Shown piece after piece: positions 24,074 through 35,074 of a stretch of 61,895 bases of DNA; positions within the stretch are counted from its first letter, which is position 1; each line of letters begins with the position of its first letter. The notes under the pieces were generated by a model that saw nothing but the letters and a program-made list of their open reading frames with translations, ran no database searches and was not told where the DNA came from. The DNA is from Neolentinus lepideus HHB14362 ss-1 (taxonomy: Eukaryota; Basidiomycota; Agaricomycetes; Gloeophyllales; Gloeophyllaceae), in contig KV425552.1 of NCBI GenBank assembly GCA_001632425.1, forward strand, positions 3,004 to 64,898, read 5' to 3'. The position numbers and the translations under genes are program-made.

Positions 24074-25021
24074 TCACTGAGCGTTAACAGCCGCCTTCTC
24101 CGCGGTGACCTTTGCAATAGCAGGCCGCGCCAGCATCTTCTGCAGCCACGCGTGCGCATGGGGGGCCTCCTTCGCGAAATCGTACCCGGGGGGCGCGAGG
24201 CTCGTGGTGCCGAACACCGTCCAGGTGATGAACGACTGCAAAATTCAAGTCCAACTCCAGTCAAACCAGCGCAAGAGGTACAGGCAGGACGCACCAAGTC
24301 CGCGATGGAGTACTTGCCGCCGACGAGCCACTCGCGCTGCGCGAGCTCGCCGTCGAGGACCTTGAGCACGCGCCTGATCTCGTTCTGGTACCGCTCGACC
24401 GCGGAGGGCACCCTGCGCACGCACGCCGTCAGAACCAGAACCGAACACGCCCGTGGCGAAATGCACCCACTTCTCCGCGTGGTACCAGCTGAACCACGCT
24501 GCCTGCCCGAAGTAGGGGCCCTGCCCGGAGGCCTGGAAGAAGAGCCATTGCAGCTCTTTGTACTGCGAGGTGTCAGAGAGACGTGGGGGCAGCAATAAAA
24601 GGAAGGGGGGGGGGGGTACCTTGTCCTCTTCGGTGCTCGCGCTGAACTGGCGCGCGGGGTCGTACCGGTCGGCGAGGTAGGTGAGGATGGCGTTGGACTC
24701 CCAGAGGACAAAGTCCTTGTTGCTGCACCAAGCCCGCAGCGGTCAGCGACGACGACAGGGGCGGCGTAGTACGTACGTGTGGTCGACGAGCGTGGGGATG
24801 CGCCCGTTGGGGTTCAGGTCGACGTGCGGGGCCGCCTTCTGCTCGAGCGTGTTGAAGTCGAGGTAGACCGAGTGGTACGTGAGGCCGAGCTCGCTCAGGA
24901 AGTTCGCGACCTTCCACCCGTTAGGCCCGCCCTAAAGCGAAAGGTGCGGGAGTCAGGAGGCGTGAGCGCGGCGGCGACGTACCTTGTGGGTGTAGAGCGT
25001 AAACTGCTTTCCATGAGACAT
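24074..25021 (-). CDS. Glutathione S-transferase, Ure2p-like
   Basis: This is a GST of the Ure2p/GTT2-like class, expanded in wood-decay fungi. The start at 25021 gives MSHGKQFTLYTHK. After an intron come GPNGWKVANFLSELGL and LNPNGRIPTLVD, then ESNAILTYLADRYDP (glutathione-binding). The helical domain has FQASGQGPYFGQAAWF, ERYQNEIRRVLKVLDGEL, EWLVGGKYSIADL and a C-terminus PHAHAWLQKMLARPA. The order is that of Ure2p-type GSTs. A poly-G run at about 24606-24615 lies in an intron. GATATAAC about 60 nt upstream may act as a TATA element. Confidence 0.9.
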
Positions 25022-26249
25022 GCTGCAAATCGCAAGAGGCGCTATCCGTTGGACAAAGCGTAAAGTACGAGCGCTGCTGTTATATCCACCTCCCCAGATA
25101 TTCGCAGGCCTGCCCCGATCTCCGTGACTCAGCACGTATGAGCACGCTGTACAAATCGCCGGGCGGCATTTGTCGCCGTTGCCAGGTTCGCAGGCCCCGT
25201 AACTGTTGGGACGCAGGGGGCATTAGAAAGACGTGATCGAGAGGATTGCAGCGTGGGCAGGCACCCGTCCCGTATACCTTCGCCTGAGTAATTATAATGG
25301 CGCAACATACCCAGGCTTCGTGGTGCATCGGGCGTGGCGGTGATGGTTGGCGTGCGTCCGGTTTAAGCTTTGAGCTGGATTGGCTGTTACCGTCGACGCG
25401 ATGGCAACGGATGTGAGAGAACGGCTCGGGATTCGTGGGCTGGCTTATACATTTGATAGATGTACTTGTAAGCAAGCAACGACTAGGATGGATGGCAAGC
25501 ACGTCTTGTGCGCTTGGTCCCGAATATGATGGGGAGCGGAGTCTGAATACGGGTGGCGGGCACATGTATAGGGTTTCCACATCCACAGCGAAGGGCGTAC
25601 CAGAGCAAAGTCTCCTTAGATCTCCCAGAGCAGTTTGAGGAATGATCCAAACCGCCCGAACGCATCCCACTTCCCACTGGACAATCTCGGAGCGTCAAGG
25701 TTGAGATGCATACATCGGGGAGGAGTGTTATAGCATTCAAATCCGCATGCCAGGAGCCCTATTGCGATCTCAGGAAGAACTCAGTGGCGAATGTTCTCGC
25801 CCGTGAGCATCTGGGCTGACCACACGCAAACTGCGCCAACTTGATTTTCTCCCCAGATACGTGCTCAAATCCCTTGCCTAGGTCGCCTCAGCAGACGGAG
25901 ACTACGCGAGTCCCAGCTCAACCCGACCTCTGGAGCTGCAGAAGTCGGCATAACCCACCGGCCTGGGCATGTTTACGTGACAGCCATAGCTGAATTTTAA
26001 CGGAAGCGTGCGACGAGCAGCGCGGGTGGGATTCGGTGCTTTTACTTAGCGTAAGAGCGTCACGTCTGTCGAAGGCGTGTCGTGGTCACCTATGAATGGA
26101 ATCAACTACCCTCGCGACTAGTACACAAATAGACAGCGATACTAGTATCCGTGAATGCAGTGTAACGTATCACATCACTTCCTTAGTTATACAATGCCAG
26201 TTAGTACGCAGATCCCGATGACACAGAACGATACAACTACTGGACCTTT
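25022..26249. other. Intergenic, no supported gene
   Basis: This stretch includes the 5' flank of the Ure2p-like GST and the 3' flank of the first oxygenase. Frames at 25080-25740 have no recognisable domain. Confidence 0.5.
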
Positions 26250-27841
26250 TCAATTATAGTGCTTAACAACGACTCCGTGCACCACCTGCGTATCAACCCC
26301 ATCCTCGCCCTTCTTGAGGTCAACCTTCCCATACGTGCTCGTCCTCGCCCTCCGATACATCCCCATCGTCGGCGCCCGCCCCCCCTCGAACCGGTCAGAC
26401 TTCGCTATCTCCTTCTGGACCACCGCGCTCTCTCGCTCGAGCGGCGCCAACACGACGTCCTCTTCCACCATCGCGAAGTAGAATAGCCCGACGCGCGCGT
26501 ATCCGCGCTGCGACGGGGGCGGCTGGACGACGCGGTGGATCGTCGCCTTGTAGAAGCCCCCGGCGAGGAACTCGAGCGAGTCGCCGATGTTGAGTATCTG
26601 AGGCACCGATGACGACATGTATCGAGGAGAGTATGGTGTACTATGCACTTACAAGCCCGTTGTCGATGTGCTTCACCCATTTCCAGCGTCCCTCGGGTGA
26701 GAGAATCTGCAGAGCGGCGACAGGCTGACTCCACAGGACCGATATACCTCCAATGTCTGCAAAGAGGACTGGCTCTCAGTGCTGTTCAGCGAAGCTGCCA
26801 CCCATACGCACCCGTATGGCCCTTAAGCCACACATTGTTCGTCTTCGCTTCTTCTTCCTCAGATCGTGGGTAGCTAGAACCTTGTTATCTCGACTTCAGT
26901 CGAGGGAAAATCCTATATTGCTTACTATTTTATAAATCTCGCTGATGTGTCTATCAGTAAACATGCGCAGCATCGGTCATATTTCCTTAGGAATACTTAC
27001 CATTTGATTCACCAGGTGCATTGTATCTGAGCAAGCTAATCAGAGCGTCTTCCGGCATTTCGAGACCGAGTGCCAACAGCCTCGATGTGGCATTAGAGAG
27101 GCAGTAATACGATTTCTAAAAGCCATACAGTACCTTAGAACTGTATGGACGACGTTGACGTGGCAATGTTTGGCAAAGTCTTCGATCTCGGGGAGGAAAG
27201 GTCGAAGAGTCGGGGGCAAAGGCTGCCTATAAACGTCTTGATTGACTGTACAGGTTGTCTAGCGAACACACGGTAAAACAATCACGTTCTACCACTCACT
27301 GCTGAAATGTTCGATCTGGTCGTGCACGCCATTGTCGATATGCTACGATCGAGTGGAGGTCAATACGGAAAATGAGTGTAGTCAGCGACGATTTACCCAG
27401 TAGTTTCGAAGCTTATATCCCAAGTACGATCCGGTCCCTTCGATATCACCGACGTAAGCCTGCTTCTCTTCTTTAGAGACTCCGTCGAACGCCATATTCG
27501 CGATATCGAACATCCGCTTGGTCTGTGGATGTTCAGAGACACCTTCGAGAATATGCGAAGACGTACCTGAGTGGGAGTATAACCATGGTTAATCGCGCAA
27601 AGGAAGCCCTGAGTCCTCATCGCATCTCGCGCGACGATAGCGAGCTCAGCGCGGCCTTCGGCTGTCGCAGCTTTGCTCAAGTCGATGATGGGGAGGTCGG
27701 CGTAGTCCACTGGCAGCGAAACATTAAGTGTGTAATGCACTCTACGCCATCATGCCATTCAGAAATGGATGACTTACGCTGCTCAGTCGGCAGTGGTGCC
27801 GGGATGTACGGTTCAACGTGGGGTAGTATGAGGCTGGGCAT
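26250..27841 (-). CDS. 2-oxoglutarate/Fe(II) oxygenase, paralogue 1
   Basis: This non-haem iron enzyme of the isopenicillin N synthase-like superfamily uses 2-oxoglutarate and O2 to hydroxylate or otherwise oxidise a small molecule. The first exon (27841) gives MPSLILPHVEPYIPAPLPTEQ, with the next exon beginning LDYADLPIIDLSKA (the DIOX_N domain). Later exons give AINHGYTP, GSYLGYKLRNYW, RPFLPEIEDFAKHCHVNVVH and LLALGLEMPED. Then comes a 16-nt microexon at 26926-26941 and WLKGHTD with the HxD iron ligands. VLWSQPVAALQILSPEGRW is followed by the distal ligand in YKATIHRVVQPPPSQRGY, whose Arg should bind 2-oxoglutarate. It ends VVVKHYN. The gene appears intact; its substrate is unknown. Confidence 0.88.
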
Positions 27842-28298
27842 GGTTGGGGACGAGCGGACATAATCCTAGTGCGATACAATTAACTTAAGTATTTACGCCC
27901 GGCGAATTGGCATTGGGGGGGTGTACCAAATAAATTGAGCACGGGACGAGCAGACCGCTGCAGGAATGACATTGCACTTACGTATAGAAGAGTTACCTTC
28001 AACTGAAGACGATCTGATAGAATGAACTCTGCTCTTGAGTCAAGGGTTCGACATGATGGAAAGCTCCCGTATCGTTGCAGTACTTGCAGTCAGCTGGACC
28101 ATAGGACTTAAATTAGCTATCGCGAAGCACTTATAGAAGCTGTAGTTGTATCCCCTCATGAAAGCCGAAGACATGATAACGGCCTTATCGAAGATGGCAC
28201 ATACTTGAGACGGTGGATACAGAGGAAGGGATGGAGTGGAGAGCGGGCTCACGTACAATCCACCTTGCAGCGCTTCGAAATAGACGGCGACATGAGCC

Positions 28299-28613
28299 TT
28301 AGAAAAACAAGACCTGGACTCTCGTGAATCCAATCTGCACCATGCTACACAGGGTGACGAACAGATTAACGAGAGATTGGGTGAACGGCGATTTATCTCC
28401 TTCGCATATTCCGTTCACAACATGAAACAGACTTGCCAGCAGTACGGCGGGTGGAACAATAAGAATAACATACTCAAATCCCCTCATGTTCAATCCAGCC
28501 TTCTTGCTACCTGCAGGGCCCATCGAACGGCTGCAGCGTCTAATCGCTTCCACGTCCCTCGGACACACTGCGTTCCAGAGTCCGAGTAATTGTTCCCTGA
28601 GACTTCCTTCCAT
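28299..28613 (-). CDS. Hypothetical protein with two hydrophobic segments
   Basis: A 104-aa frame starts MEGSLREQLLGLWNAV and carries two hydrophobic stretches, VILIVPPAVLLASLF and LVNLFVTLCSMVQIGF, at about residues 48-63 and 81-96. An AATATATAC element about 155 nt upstream could be its TATA box. A second open segment (28040-28333, AIFDKAVIMSSAFMRGY) may be further exons, but I could not find a splice that keeps both in frame. The family is not recognised. The segment 27842-28298 otherwise holds nothing clear. Confidence 0.3.
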   Translation of the reverse strand: MEGSLREQLLGLWNAVCPRDVEAIRRCSRSMGPAGSKKAGLNMRGFEYVILIVPPAVLLASLFHVVNGICEGDKSPFTQSLVNLFVTLCSMVQIGFTRVQVLFF

Positions 28614-30313
28614 TATCGAGCCACGTTGAGAGTTATGTCAAGGTTTGGATAAAGTTTGGTCGAAGTTAGTAGGTGTCTCCTTGAGCGTCGAGTGGGAACA
28701 CTCGCACGACTTGAAGTTTGAGCGCTTGTGGATCCGGAGGTAGGCGCCTACTCGATCAATCATCGTGTATATATTTGTCCTCTTATTGCCGTCAAATCTG
28801 CCCAGCGCCAATATTTACGCCGTCGCTCTGCATGAACGTCTCAATTTGCTGTATTCTGCCTCGTTTATGCATCTTTGATGGAAATTAAATGCTCTCGTTT
28901 TCGTTCATCTACCCGGCTCCGTGTGGTGCAGGAGGACAAGCTAGGAGGGTACTAGGTCTATCATCCTGATTTTTGCCTGCTGGTTGTCTTGATTGTTTAA
29001 TGCTGCTAGTTGGATCTACGAGAAGAATTCCTCCTGTCTGAAGGTGATAGGTTCCGCTGCGGAGTAGCGAAGATTCATTAGGCCAGTATCGGTTTCAAGG
29101 GTCATCGATTCCCTGGCCGCGTACAAGTAATGCAACAGATCCACTTCCACAATATTCAAATCATCTCCTTGTTAATACACTTCGATAACTCGGACATGGG
29201 TCTTCAAGCTCCAAGAGCAGTGCATTACAACATCGACATCGATGCAGGCGACCAGCACTTAAATGCCATCCTTGGGACGGTTCACTAAACCACTGGATGT
29301 TCTGACATCTGATTTGAGCATGTCGCTGCAGCTTGCTCCAGCTGGTTAGCGTGTCCTTCCCTTCCCTAACGATATTCCAGTGATGTTTCTCGCTAGCTGC
29401 GGACAACATTATACAGCTCTTGACTTTGCCGAATCTTCACAGACTGAGACCATCGCGGACACAGTCGCTCGTCTCATGGCTTCTTATTCTTGGCCCTCAG
29501 ATATCTGTTCCTTATGATGGACGACATGCAGACCTGCCCTAGATTTATCGATGCCGGGCATCTCGAAACCTTAAAGCTAGCTTGCGCCGAGCTCATTATG
29601 ATTATCGTCAAGGGCTGTTTTACGTCGTCTCGACGCATCGTAAATCATACGTCCTCATTTCGGCTATGTCCGCTATATCCGCTACGAGCACCGAAGAATG
29701 TGGAGGAATTACATTTCCACGTGGACTGTTCGGTGCAAGGCAAAGAGGAGATGTTATTAGCTATAACCTCTCGGTGATCTCATATCGTCCCCCCTAATTT
29801 GGATACGGTCCTCAGTGCAACTTCTCAAGCTTTACAACCAGATGTCTTGTGCATCTGACTCATTTAGGCTTGCCCGCGGTGTTTCACTCCGGCTGCCGCT
29901 GTTATTGCTACCATGGACCACAGCATGCTTGAAACGTTCAACGGGTTCAGGCGGTGTCGCAAGACATTGGCACGCCCATGTTAGGATGATGATCCCCAGC
30001 CAGCTGTGATATTGCTATGTTGCCTTTTCAGAACCTGGTCACACTGGAGAACGATGTAGATGACTACAGTCGATCTCAGAATGTCGTTCAAGCGTACGTA
30101 AGTCAAAGATGAGGGCGAGATGGGAAGAACAATCGGTCAGGCTCGAAAATTTCGGGGAAAGTATAGTGTGATGCGTGCGTCAACCTGTGATCCTCCCTTT
30201 CGAGTGGAAGCGCATTCCAAGAATTCTAATGATGGTCCAGCACAGTGTTGACATTGGTACGGAAGGACTGCTTGGATTTAACTTAGATATGTTAATCAGA
30301 CTCTGAGGACCCG
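28614..30313. other. Gene-poor spacer between oxygenases 1 and 2
   Basis: A plus-strand frame at 29490-29777 has a string reminiscent of fungal leucine-rich/F-box proteins (CPLYPLRAPKNVEELHFHVD) but lacks an F-box and is isolated. No gene is called. Confidence 0.4.
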
Positions 30314-31906
30314 TCAATTATAGTGCTTAACAAGGACCCCATTGAGGACCTCGATATCTACGCCATTCTCACCCTTCGCCGCCTCGCTCTTCCCGAAGGC
30401 ACTCGTCCTTGCCTTCCTGTGTACCTCCATGGTAGGCTCCTTCCCCTTCTCTGGCAAGCGGTCGGTCTGTATGCCTTCCCTTTGAAGCATCGGGCTTTCC
30501 ATCAGAGGCTTCAGGACAACATCGTTCTCCAACATCGCGAAGTAGTATACACCTAGTCTGGTATATCCGCGCTGCGAAGGAGGAGGTTGGACGACCCGGT
30601 GGATTGTGGCTTTATAGAACCCTCCGGAAAGGAACTCGAGCGCGTCACCAATATTTATTACCTGAAACGCTCATGAAACTCACTCGGCAGGTAGTATGAG
30701 ACAACGTACGAGTGCATTTTCGATGTGCTTCACCCATTGCCATTTGTTTTGAGGAGACAGTATTTGTAGAGCGGCGACGGGCTGGCTCCACAGGACCGTG
30801 ACGCTACCAAAATCTGCATAGCCAAGCAACGTTCGATCATCTCCTCTTTCTCACAACTACTAGCGCCACGTACCGGTGTGACCCTTGAGCCAAACGTTGT
30901 TCGTCTTTGCCTCTTCTTCTTCCGACCGCGGATAACTGAGATGAAGTATGTTGAGATAGAATGTTGTGTGGAGAATTCATCTACATACTATTTAATGAAC
31001 CGTACTGGTGGTGACGGTTACTAACCCACGTAATATGGATCGACGAGCCCAAGATATACTTACGATAAGATTCCTGAGGAACTTCGTATCTCTGGAGGTT
31101 CACCAGCGTTTCCTCCGGCATCTCGAGACCCCGAGCTAGCAGCCTAGTTCGAATATGAGAGAAGGGTGCATGATGAGAATAAGTAGTCTGGCTGCTTGTA
31201 CCTCAGTATGGGATGAACGATATTGACATGGCAATGCTTTATGAAAGCATCAATCTCTGGAATCAGAGGACGAAGGGCCTTGGGATGCTGTTTCCTATGA
31301 ACGTCTGGATTGACTATACGGACACTTCGTGAGCGAACCAAATCCACCATTAGATTTACTAACTGTTGTAATGCTCATTCTGGTCCTGGACACCGTTGCT
31401 GATGTGCTATGGATTTGATCTAGCAGTACACGATATGTCACGGAGAATATAGGCCTACCCAGTAACTGCGAGGCTTATACCCTTGAAAAGAGCCGGTCTC
31501 TTTGATGTCACCTGAGTACATAAGCTTTTCCTCTCTGTCAACAGCATCGAATGGAATATTGGCGATATCGAACATCCGTTTTGTCTGACGAAAGTTAAAA
31601 TCCATGGACTTCAGTACCGTGAAGTGAAGGGGGGCGGGTTACCTGTGCTGCACTATACCCATGATTGATGGCGAACACAAACCCCTGGGTTCTCATAGCA
31701 TCACGTGCGACAATCGCAAGCTCTGCTCTGCCTTCGGCCGTGCCAGCTTTACCAAAATCGATGACCGGAAGGTCTGCGTAATCCACTGAAAACGATGACT
31801 GTCAGACGAAGTAACTCATTCGTAATACAGAACTGGACGTACAGTCTTCAGTGGGCAGTGGTGCCGGGTTATATGATTCAACGAAGGATAGCGTTCGGCT
31901 AGGCAT
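30314..31906 (-). CDS. 2-oxoglutarate/Fe(II) oxygenase, paralogue 2
   Basis: This has the same architecture and exon order as the gene at 26250. The first exon is MPSRTLSFVESYNPAPLPTED (start 31906), then YADLPVIDFGKA, FAINHGYSAAQ, ETGSFQGYKPRSYW, LIPEIDAFIKHCHVNIVHPI and LARGLEMPEETLVNLQRYE. A 16-nt microexon (30989-31004) is followed by YPRSEEEEAKTNNVWLKGHT. The HxD and distal His (ATIHRVVQPPPSQRGY) are present, and it ends GVLVKHYN. TATATATA lies about 45 nt upstream. The frame is intact throughout by eye. Function is inferred from the superfamily only. Confidence 0.86.
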
Positions 31907-34826
31907 GCTGAGGGGAGGGCAGGATTGTGGTGGACACCTGATGCGCAACTATATATACACGGGAAATACGGATGTCCGGCTTATACCTGCTGGAAGTAGC
32001 AAAGCGAGAGCCCGGCTCAAAATGCGCGAGGGATCGGAAACAGAGAAGAATGAATAGGACCTGAGCAGGATCCACAGACGCCGCGACATTTTTAGTGCTC
32101 GGTGCTACTGCTTTCCCTTATCGCAAGGGTGATGGTGGGGTCTCGGTATTAATGGTATCAGAACGCACCTATAACGCGGTTTCCTTGATGCAATAACATG
32201 TGAAGGTGCTGTATGAGTTCTCTGTGAAATAGTCGCAGGATCTGATGCTGTCGTTCCACGGAGGCCCTGGATGCTGAGGACGAAGGTCAATACAGCTGAT
32301 CCTTAGAACTCAATCGCAAGAGTGAAAGGAGTTGTCTGAGTTTCGAAGACGACTCCTTAATCAGTAGCAATGAGCACCAGGGAGTCAATACTATACAATT
32401 GAAAGGAAAGAGTGATGTCTCCTAATATAGTGGCCCCATCTTCACCTCGGGTCCGGGCTGGGCTGGATGGAAGTCGGCGTGTGTCAACACTACGAATACC
32501 TACCTGAGATGCCCGCCAGATCTGTTACGCGTCCAGGTTTCGAGGGGGGGAGGGATTGGTCGATAGCACCCAGAGTCTGCATGCCGAGCCTCTTACTCTC
32601 ACCACTCTTGAACGAGAATAGAGTCGTCAGCGAGTGTCTTATTCTGCTGGGCAATAACGGTGTGCTGAGTAACTGGCAGTGACACTACGGCATGATCAGA
32701 TGTAAGGGGGGATGATCATTGTCGAGACAGCCGCGGTGCATCGGAAAGGAGTCAGGACTGAGTAATACCGAGGAATGTGGGAGGGAAAAAAAAAGACCGC
32801 CGCCGCCGCCTGGACCATAAGAGATGTGGAAGACGAGGTGGGAGGAATCGACAAGAGGGTCCTAATTATGGAACAGCAATCGCACGTTGGCCCCTAATTC
32901 AAATGCAGGGAGCGTAAGACAGACAAGAGACACTAGACTGGCAAGGCACCCTAGCCCTAGAATGGATCGGTGAAAACCACTGCTGATTTTGTTCAACGTC
33001 CATTAATGATCTGCATAGCCCACTGTAGTGACAAGGTCGAGGCTTGTCGAGGTTGGGTGCCAGGACGGCTAAGGATGGCCATGGTCGTGCTATCCTTCTC
33101 GTCAATACAGTAGGTAGCGTCGGCTAGGAACCCGCTCGTAATCCATGGTAACTTCGGTGCCTGATCGCTTGAGACAACATCTTATTGTCTGATCCTGCGT
33201 CCAAATAATCACCACCACATTGCAACTAAAGTCTCAAGTGCGTGATTGGCGCGGAATACAATGGGTGAACAGATGTGATCTGAGAGAGGAGCCCAACCAG
33301 ATGCCACGCGAGTGGCAGGCTTGACAATTAGGACAGTAATACGGTACAACCGGCCTCATCTCAAATTTGAGTGGCGTCAGTTGTGAGTATGAAAGAATGC
33401 TTTCGAAGAGCACCTGTATCTCAATCCAAACTTGCCTTGACCCAAGCGCTCACAGAGGCATTCTATAACGAGTGTTGAACCATACGCCGCAGCTTTCCTA
33501 AAAAGAAGACTTGTTAAACGTCTAAATGTCAGTGAAGGCCTGCGAGTAAGTACAGCCTGGTAGAGAACGAGATAAGGTGAGTGTTGGGATGGAGAATGGA
33601 GAGCACCTCCTCGACGAACAAGCAGATCCTACCTTGTGTCGGTCTTAGATCCTTATTGTCTGACACTAATGCTGAACATCTGCGCGATCGCTTCCGGAGT
33701 GCGACTAAACGGTTTGGATTGAACAATCAGCACAAAAATAATGGATAAGGGGACGTCATATCCACGGCTGCTGAAAGATGTTCCGTCTGAGGTCCTGTCG
33801 CATTATAACCCCCTAATCAGGCCGCAAGTTGAAATATAGACAATTAGATGATAGTAAGGGTCTATGAACGTGATGTGAGCCGGTATAATCTGCTGATAGC
33901 AAACATAAACATGGAAGATGAAAACGCACTGGAATATGCCTGCTCATGACCTAAAATGAGCATGTTGCAGCGAGTGTCGCAATAATGTCGCACAAGATGA
34001 AAACCGAGCGATATAGAGCCTGAGCATGCAGACGACCGCCAGAGTGGATATAGTCAGTCACGAATTGGACTGCGTGTAATGCATTCTATCCTCATCAGAG
34101 ACTAGCGCCTCTCATGTCGCTACAGATGCAATATCAGCTTTTGACCGCAGCGCTTCGCTTCTAATTGGCAATGCTGGGCTTCAAGGTTAAGTTTCTCTAC
34201 AAACGGTCAATCCGCACCTCGAGTCAGGACACTTCAAACTTTTCTTCAGCTTCCATTTCTAATCTCAATCCCTATTGTCTCAAGCACAGTGTTTTGTAAA
34301 GTATTGCTGGCTGTGGGTCCGAAGCGCGCCTCATGGTGGCTTCATGTGGATTGAACTTCGATCCGAGTTTGCCGTCGTCGTGCTTAGACTCGCGCACACC
34401 AGGCCGCAAGCCTATACATCAAGAGCCAAAGCATAACGCATTTCAACGTATACGCGTAGATCTCTTCCACAAGTTCCTGGCATCAAGACAGAATTCGTAT
34501 TCGATTGATGACAGACGGTCGCCTTCGAGCGATCTCTCAGAGCCTCAACGGAATCTGACAGAATCAACTCATCATCCTCTATCAAAGATCGTCTTTTTGT
34601 TACGGACTACGTACCAAAATATCTGTGACATTGCTTATTGTCAAAGGATCCACGAGAGCCGCTTCGCACCAGATCCCCTTATTGTTTTCGTTCCACGACA
34701 CCTTCCATATTTGGAAGGAAGCTCTGGAACAGACCTCGCGCCACAATTACCAGGATTGACTCTGCGGTTTCATTGCTTATTGTTACTGTAGCGAACGAGA
34801 TGACGAGACAAGAAAATTCACGAGCG
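31907..34826. other. Gene-poor stretch upstream of the pheromone gene
   Basis: TATATATA at 31950-31957 is the likely core promoter of oxygenase 2. The rest is of moderate base composition with many stops in all frames. A poly-A run followed by CCGCCGCCGCC is at about 32788-32810. The frame 34333-34791 has no recognisable domain. Confidence 0.5.
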
Positions 34827-34834
34827 TATAAAAG
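34827..34834 (+). promoter_or_regulatory. TATA box of the pheromone precursor gene
   Basis: TATAAAAG lies 118 nt before the ATG at 34952, followed by a C/A/T-rich leader without an upstream ATG. Confidence 0.65.
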
Positions 34835-34951
34835 ACGCTCAATATTGGCTGACCTCTCTCTACAGATCGAAAGCACTTCTCATCGTCGAGCCAGAGCTCT
34901 TCCGAACCAGCACACTCACGCTTCACCTTCACGAACTCCTTTCACGAACCA

Positions 34952-35074
34952 ATGGATTTCTTCACCATCTTCTTCTCTTCCCCTTCCACCGTCGAGGACG
35001 ATACCACCCTTTCCGTGCCCGTCTCAGAAGAATCAGGTGGGGACGGCGGCAACTCGTACTGCGTCGTCGCGTGA
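34952..35074 (+). CDS. Lipopeptide (farnesylated) mating-type-like pheromone precursor
   Basis: This is a 40-aa single-exon precursor. It has the features of basidiomycete a-factor-like pheromone genes: an N-terminus MDFFTIFFSSPSTVEDDTTL, resembling the MDxFTxxF starts of known precursors, a short acidic middle, a Gly-rich mature part GGDGGNSY and the C-terminal CaaX box CVVA directly before TGA. In the family the Cys is farnesylated, the last three residues are removed and the new end is methylated. N-terminal processing occurs near acidic pairs, here probably around the SEES region. The secreted lipopeptide is sensed by an STE3-type receptor of a compatible partner. No receptor is found in this window. 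The gene sits alone in about 5.5 kb of gene-poor DNA. Confidence 0.85.
   Translation: MDFFTIFFSSPSTVEDDTTLSVPVSEESGGDGGNSYCVVA

Noticed and set aside
29490..29797. Possible leucine-rich/F-box-like fragment
   Set aside because: Only one short string resembles fungal LRR/F-box proteins; no F-box, no start and no further exons.
34333..34791. 152-codon plus-strand frame upstream of the pheromone gene
   Set aside because: Its composition is unremarkable and no domain was recognised. It ends just before the pheromone TATA box and does not look conserved.
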